From the NCBI GenBank assembly GCA_050730675.1, contig JBOHNM010000049.1:1-25397 (forward strand): a DNA stretch of 25,397 nt, read 5' to 3'. The translations under genes were made by a program, and so were the position numbers. Positions 22,676 to 25,397 of the stretch are shown one piece after another (within the stretch, counting starts at the first letter, position 1; the number at the start of each line of letters is the position of its first letter). The stretch comes from JBOHNM01 sp050730675. GTDB lineage: Bacteria > Planctomycetota > Phycisphaerae > Phycisphaerales > UBA1924. The notes below the pieces were generated by a model that made no database searches, had not been told where the DNA came from, and saw only the letters and a list, made by a program, of their open reading frames with translations.

Positions 22676-24580
22676 TCATTTGCGCGCCAGCGCCTTGTGC
22701 ACCTCTTCCAGCAGCCTTTCGGCCTGGAAAGGCTTGAACAGCACGCACGACAGCCCCTCCTGCGACGCCCGGACGATCGAGTGATGCGGGTCGTACCCGA
22801 ACCCCGTCATCAGGATCACCGGCAGGTTGGTGTTGATCGTCCGTGCCGCGGCAAAGATCTCGTACCCGGTCTTGTCGGGCATCTTGATGTCGCTGATCAG
22901 CAGGTCGAACGTGCTGGCGTCCCCGGGCGTCGGGGCGTCCGACGGGGCGGTCGGCATGTGCCGCTCGGCCCCCGGCCCGTGCTGGGCCGCGTTGCCGGCC
23001 GAAGTGGGGGGCGTCTGGCCGGTGAGGATCTCGATCGCGCTGGAGCCGTTCTCGCAGACCACCACGTCGGCACCGCGGACACGCAGCACGTCGCGGATCA
23101 CCTGGCGCATCCGCGGCTCGTCGTCGGCGACCAGGATGCGCTTGCCCGCCAGCAGCGGATCCACCGCGGCGTCCGAGAGGACCTTCTCCGAGCCCAGCAC
23201 CGTCTGCGGGCCGCTAGTGACGTCCTTGACGCGCTTTTTGACCGTCTCGACCTCGCTCATCACCCGCTCGACTGCCCGGAGCAAGGCCGGGTCGGCGCTC
23301 TGCAGCGCCACCTTGAGCTTGCCGACGTCCGCCGCCAGCTCGGCCAGGGGCGCGGAGATTTCCTCATCGACCGTGTGGCTCACCGTCTGGCCCGTCTCAA
23401 CGCGCTCGACCACCAGCAGGTTGAGCATGTGCAACGCCAGCGTGATCGGGCGGCTGAACTTCTCGGCGAACTCGAGGTCTTCCTGCGTGAAGGCGTTGGG
23501 CCGCGTCGATTCCACGTTCAGGATGCCGATGATCTTCTCGGCGATCTTCAGGGGCACCGTCAGCGAGCTGCGGGCCGCGTCGATGCCGATCACGTACTTG
23601 GGGTCCTGCGTCGTGTCGGCGCAGATGTAGCTGCGTCCGGTCGCCGCCACGTAGCCGGAAATGCCGTTGCCTTCGCGCTTGGCGTAGAGGTTGACCTCCA
23701 TCGCCGCCTGCGGCAGGCCGCGCGACATCACCAGTTCCAGCTTGCCGTTGCGCTCGTCGATCAGGCGGATGGTGAACTGGTCGAAGTTCAGCAGGTCGTG
23801 GGCGTACTTGATGATCTTCTGCTCAAGCACCCGCAGCCGCTCGCCGGTGTGCATCTTGCGGATCGCCTCGGCGTCGAGCTTCAGAAGCTCCTCGCCGGCC
23901 CGGTCGATCGCCTCGAGCTTCTGCTGGAAACGACGAGCCGCGGTCACGTCCCAGACGACCGCGGCTGCGTACTTCAGTGAGTTGGGGTCGGTCTCGCTCA
24001 TCACCGGCGAGACGAGCACCTCGAAGAATCGCTGGTCGTCCGCCGTCGTGACATCGAAGCGTTTGCTCTGGAGCAGCGGACGGTGGTCGCGGGGGGTGGG
24101 GGGCTGGGAGTGAGACGCGGCGGGGAGTACCGCCTCGAACTGCCTCACCCCCTGTCGACACGCCGCGGTAATTCGCGCACGCGTCTGGGCGTCGTACTGG
24201 TTGAAGCGCTGGTTGGCCCAGAGCACGTTGCCGTCAAGGTCCGCCAGGCAGACGCCCTCGCCCAGGGCGTTGAGGAGCGTGTGCCCCTGCTGGCCGGCAA
24301 GGTTGCGCTCGAGCTGTAGGAAGTCGGCGGCATCGGCGATGATCGCCTGGAACTCGTGTTGCTTGAGTAGTTCACGGGCCTCGGCGGCATCCGCGACGAT
24401 CACCTCGAACCGCTCACCGGCCAAGGCCACCACGTCACCCGGCTGAACGTGCGACCCGCGCAGCACCAGCAGCTTGGGCCGTCCGACGGCGGAGGGGTGG
24501 TGCGGGGGGGGCGGCATGAGCATGGGGCTGGGGGCGAAAGGGTCGATGTTCGAGTTTACAGCAGGGTCCGTGAGAAGCAT
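22676..24580 (-). CDS. PAS/GAF sensor with C-terminal receiver domain, no kinase
   Basis: A 634-residue cytoplasmic signalling protein. In order: a Pro-rich start; a receiver-like domain without phosphoacceptor logic (36-90); a PAS domain (about 98-215, LLNALGEGVCLADLDGNVLWAN); a short coiled coil (217-260); a GAF domain (about 250-390, GISGYVAATGRSYICADTTQDP); a helical segment (395-455); and a receiver domain (480-632). The receiver has acidic pair D486/D487, phosphoacceptor D564, T592 and K616. A 36-residue Ala/Pro/Gly-rich insertion (about 521-557) sits inside it. No HisKA or HATPase motif is present, so it is not a histidine kinase. The ATG at 24580 was chosen where coding character begins; GGAG is 12 nt upstream. 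Confidence 0.9.
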   Translation of the reverse strand: MLLTDPAVNSNIDPFAPSPMLMPPPPHHPSAVGRPKLLVLRGSHVQPGDVVALAGERFEVIVADAAEARELLKQHEFQAIIADAADFLQLERNLAGQQGHTLLNALGEGVCLADLDGNVLWANQRFNQYDAQTRARITAACRQGVRQFEAVLPAASHSQPPTPRDHRPLLQSKRFDVTTADDQRFFEVLVSPVMSETDPNSLKYAAAVVWDVTAARRFQQKLEAIDRAGEELLKLDAEAIRKMHTGERLRVLEQKIIKYAHDLLNFDQFTIRLIDERNGKLELVMSRGLPQAAMEVNLYAKREGNGISGYVAATGRSYICADTTQDPKYVIGIDAARSSLTVPLKIAEKIIGILNVESTRPNAFTQEDLEFAEKFSRPITLALHMLNLLVVERVETGQTVSHTVDEEISAPLAELAADVGKLKVALQSADPALLRAVERVMSEVETVKKRVKDVTSGPQTVLGSEKVLSDAAVDPLLAGKRILVADDEPRMRQVIRDVLRVRGADVVVCENGSSAIEILTGQTPPTSAGNAAQHGPGAERHMPTAPSDAPTPGDASTFDLLISDIKMPDKTGYEIFAAARTINTNLPVILMTGFGYDPHHSIVRASQEGLSCVLFKPFQAERLLEEVHKALARK

Positions 24581-24864
24581 GCTTATCGGGAACTCCGGCC
24601 AAGATCGGCCCAAATTGCGCGGCGCTATGACTTTATCCAATAGATGTACGGGGTGCGGCGGGGGGCCGGACGAGGGGTAAAGGGCCCAAAGAGAGGGGTT
24701 CTGCAGCCCCGGATGTGAGGGTGCGGGGCGGTTTTCAAGGCGGAAACGGCACTTGCAGCGATGCTTGTTACCACCTTGCCCAATCCATCGTCGGCTGAAC
24801 CCGACCGTTCGGATGTCGGAGCCTGTGAAGCTTGAAGCCGACCTCGCTCCATTAAACTTCATCA
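24581..24864. other. 284-bp divergent intergenic region
   Basis: It lies between the start of the PAS/GAF/receiver gene and the start of the zinc-ribbon gene at 24865, so it should hold both promoters. I see no clear -35/-10 pair, tRNA or repeat. Open frames crossing it have no family similarity. Confidence 0.4.
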
Positions 24865-25397
24865 ATGCCCGTGACGAGCACGCCAATTCGCATACGGACC
24901 GGCCGCAAGCGGCGGGTGGCGGGGTGGTTCTTGCTGGTGATCGGCGTGCTGATCACGGGTGTGTGGGGAGCGTCGCGGTGGTGGTACTTCGGTTGTGCCC
25001 ACAACCTTCGGGACTTCAGAGTTGGCCGCGGCGTCGTCACGATCTCCGCGGGGGCGACCGCGCGCGTCGCTTGGTGGCACGCGGACCGGGTCCCCAACCC
25101 CGAACTGGGCTGGAACTGGACGATCGGACCCGGCGAGATGGACTTTGATATGCCCGGCCTCCTCCACGCGGGGAGCACGAACCTGTTGTTCGTCGGGCAC
25201 GGCCGGTGGCAGACCCAATCGGGGCAGACCTACCAGATCTGGACGGTGTACCCTTGGCCCTTCGCCCTCACCTCGCTCCTCGGCGGCGGGTGGTTGGTGT
25301 GGTCGGGGCGGCGGGCTCGGCGGCGGGCGATGGTGGGTTTGTGCCTCAAGTGCGGGTACGACCTCGCCGGACTGGCAGCCGGTGCGTCGTGCCCGGA
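24865..25397 (+). CDS. Membrane protein with C-terminal zinc ribbon (paralogue C), cut by window end
   Basis: The first 177 codons are present; the frame is open at the window end. Basic residues 9-17 are followed by a membrane segment (about 18-38). The exported middle of about 90 residues is rich in Trp and Gly. A second membrane segment (FALTSLLGGGWLVWSG) leads to the start of the zinc ribbon, CLKCGYDLAGL, with the first two of its four cysteines at 160 and 163 and the third at 176. Both ends are nearly identical, in DNA as well as protein, to the gene at 18187. The ATG at 24865 is chosen by analogy with that gene. Function unknown. Confidence 0.85.
   Translation, partial: MPVTSTPIRIRTGRKRRVAGWFLLVIGVLITGVWGASRWWYFGCAHNLRDFRVGRGVVTISAGATARVAWWHADRVPNPELGWNWTIGPGEMDFDMPGLLHAGSTNLLFVGHGRWQTQSGQTYQIWTVYPWPFALTSLLGGGWLVWSGRRARRRAMVGLCLKCGYDLAGLAAGASCP

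Noticed and set aside
22554..22679. N-terminal extension of the aminotransferase from the overlapping ATG
   Set aside because: Codons have mixed third positions and no similarity, and there is no ribosome binding site; a GGAGG precedes the TTG at 22553. Kept as an alternative start only.
20328..22784. 818-codon plus-strand open frame
   Set aside because: It overlaps the protease in another frame and the aminotransferase in antisense, with Arg/His-rich translation and no motifs.

Overview
The window is high-GC bacterial chromosome, most likely from a planctomycete of the Phycisphaerae type. The clues are a SUMF1-fold protein ending in a Gly-Cys-type dockerin, several membrane proteins with a C-terminal CxxCGYDL...CPECG zinc ribbon, Pro/Ala-rich secreted proteins, and a flagellar rod/ring cluster in the same stretch. 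No phage, CRISPR or classical insertion sequence is visible. The lineage call rests on gene content only.

Layout. 1-2306: the end of an ABC transporter ATPase (LolD/MacB type), a DUF3185 membrane protein, and a minus-strand pair of phosphoglycerate kinase and a DUF1569 protein. 2474-4566: a secreted Gly/Pro-rich low-complexity protein and, convergent to it, a secreted protein with a duplicated domain; a perfect 13-bp hairpin separates them. 4679-5853: a tRNA with a Cys (GCA) anticodon but an extra variable arm, followed by a MoxR ATPase. 5873-11324: aquaporin, a small CBM48-like glycogen-binding protein, a secreted protein of unknown function, a Tat-type PhoA-family alkaline phosphatase and a DUF6268-like outer-membrane barrel.

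11396-15358 is a minus-strand flagellar operon in the order small ORF, flgF, flgG, flgA, flgH. Stop/start overlaps couple the small ORF to flgF and flgA to flgH. A close match to a sigma-54 promoter lies just upstream, placed so that the transcript would begin immediately before the first ribosome binding site. flgI is not present here. 15560-16663 encodes a SUMF1/dockerin protein that appears to lack catalytic cysteines.

16664-19200 is the accessory-looking part. A lower-GC zinc-ribbon membrane gene sits between two direct copies of a structured repeat. A 181-bp nested inverted repeat (REP/BIME-like) follows, then a second zinc-ribbon membrane gene on the opposite strand. A third family member, incomplete, begins at 24865. 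The second and third share near-identical DNA at both ends but unrelated middles.

19237-24580: a PPK2 polyphosphate kinase, a lipoprotein trypsin-like protease, a class III aminotransferase, and a large PAS/GAF/receiver protein without a kinase domain. The aminotransferase follows the signalling gene on the minus strand and may be cotranscribed with it.
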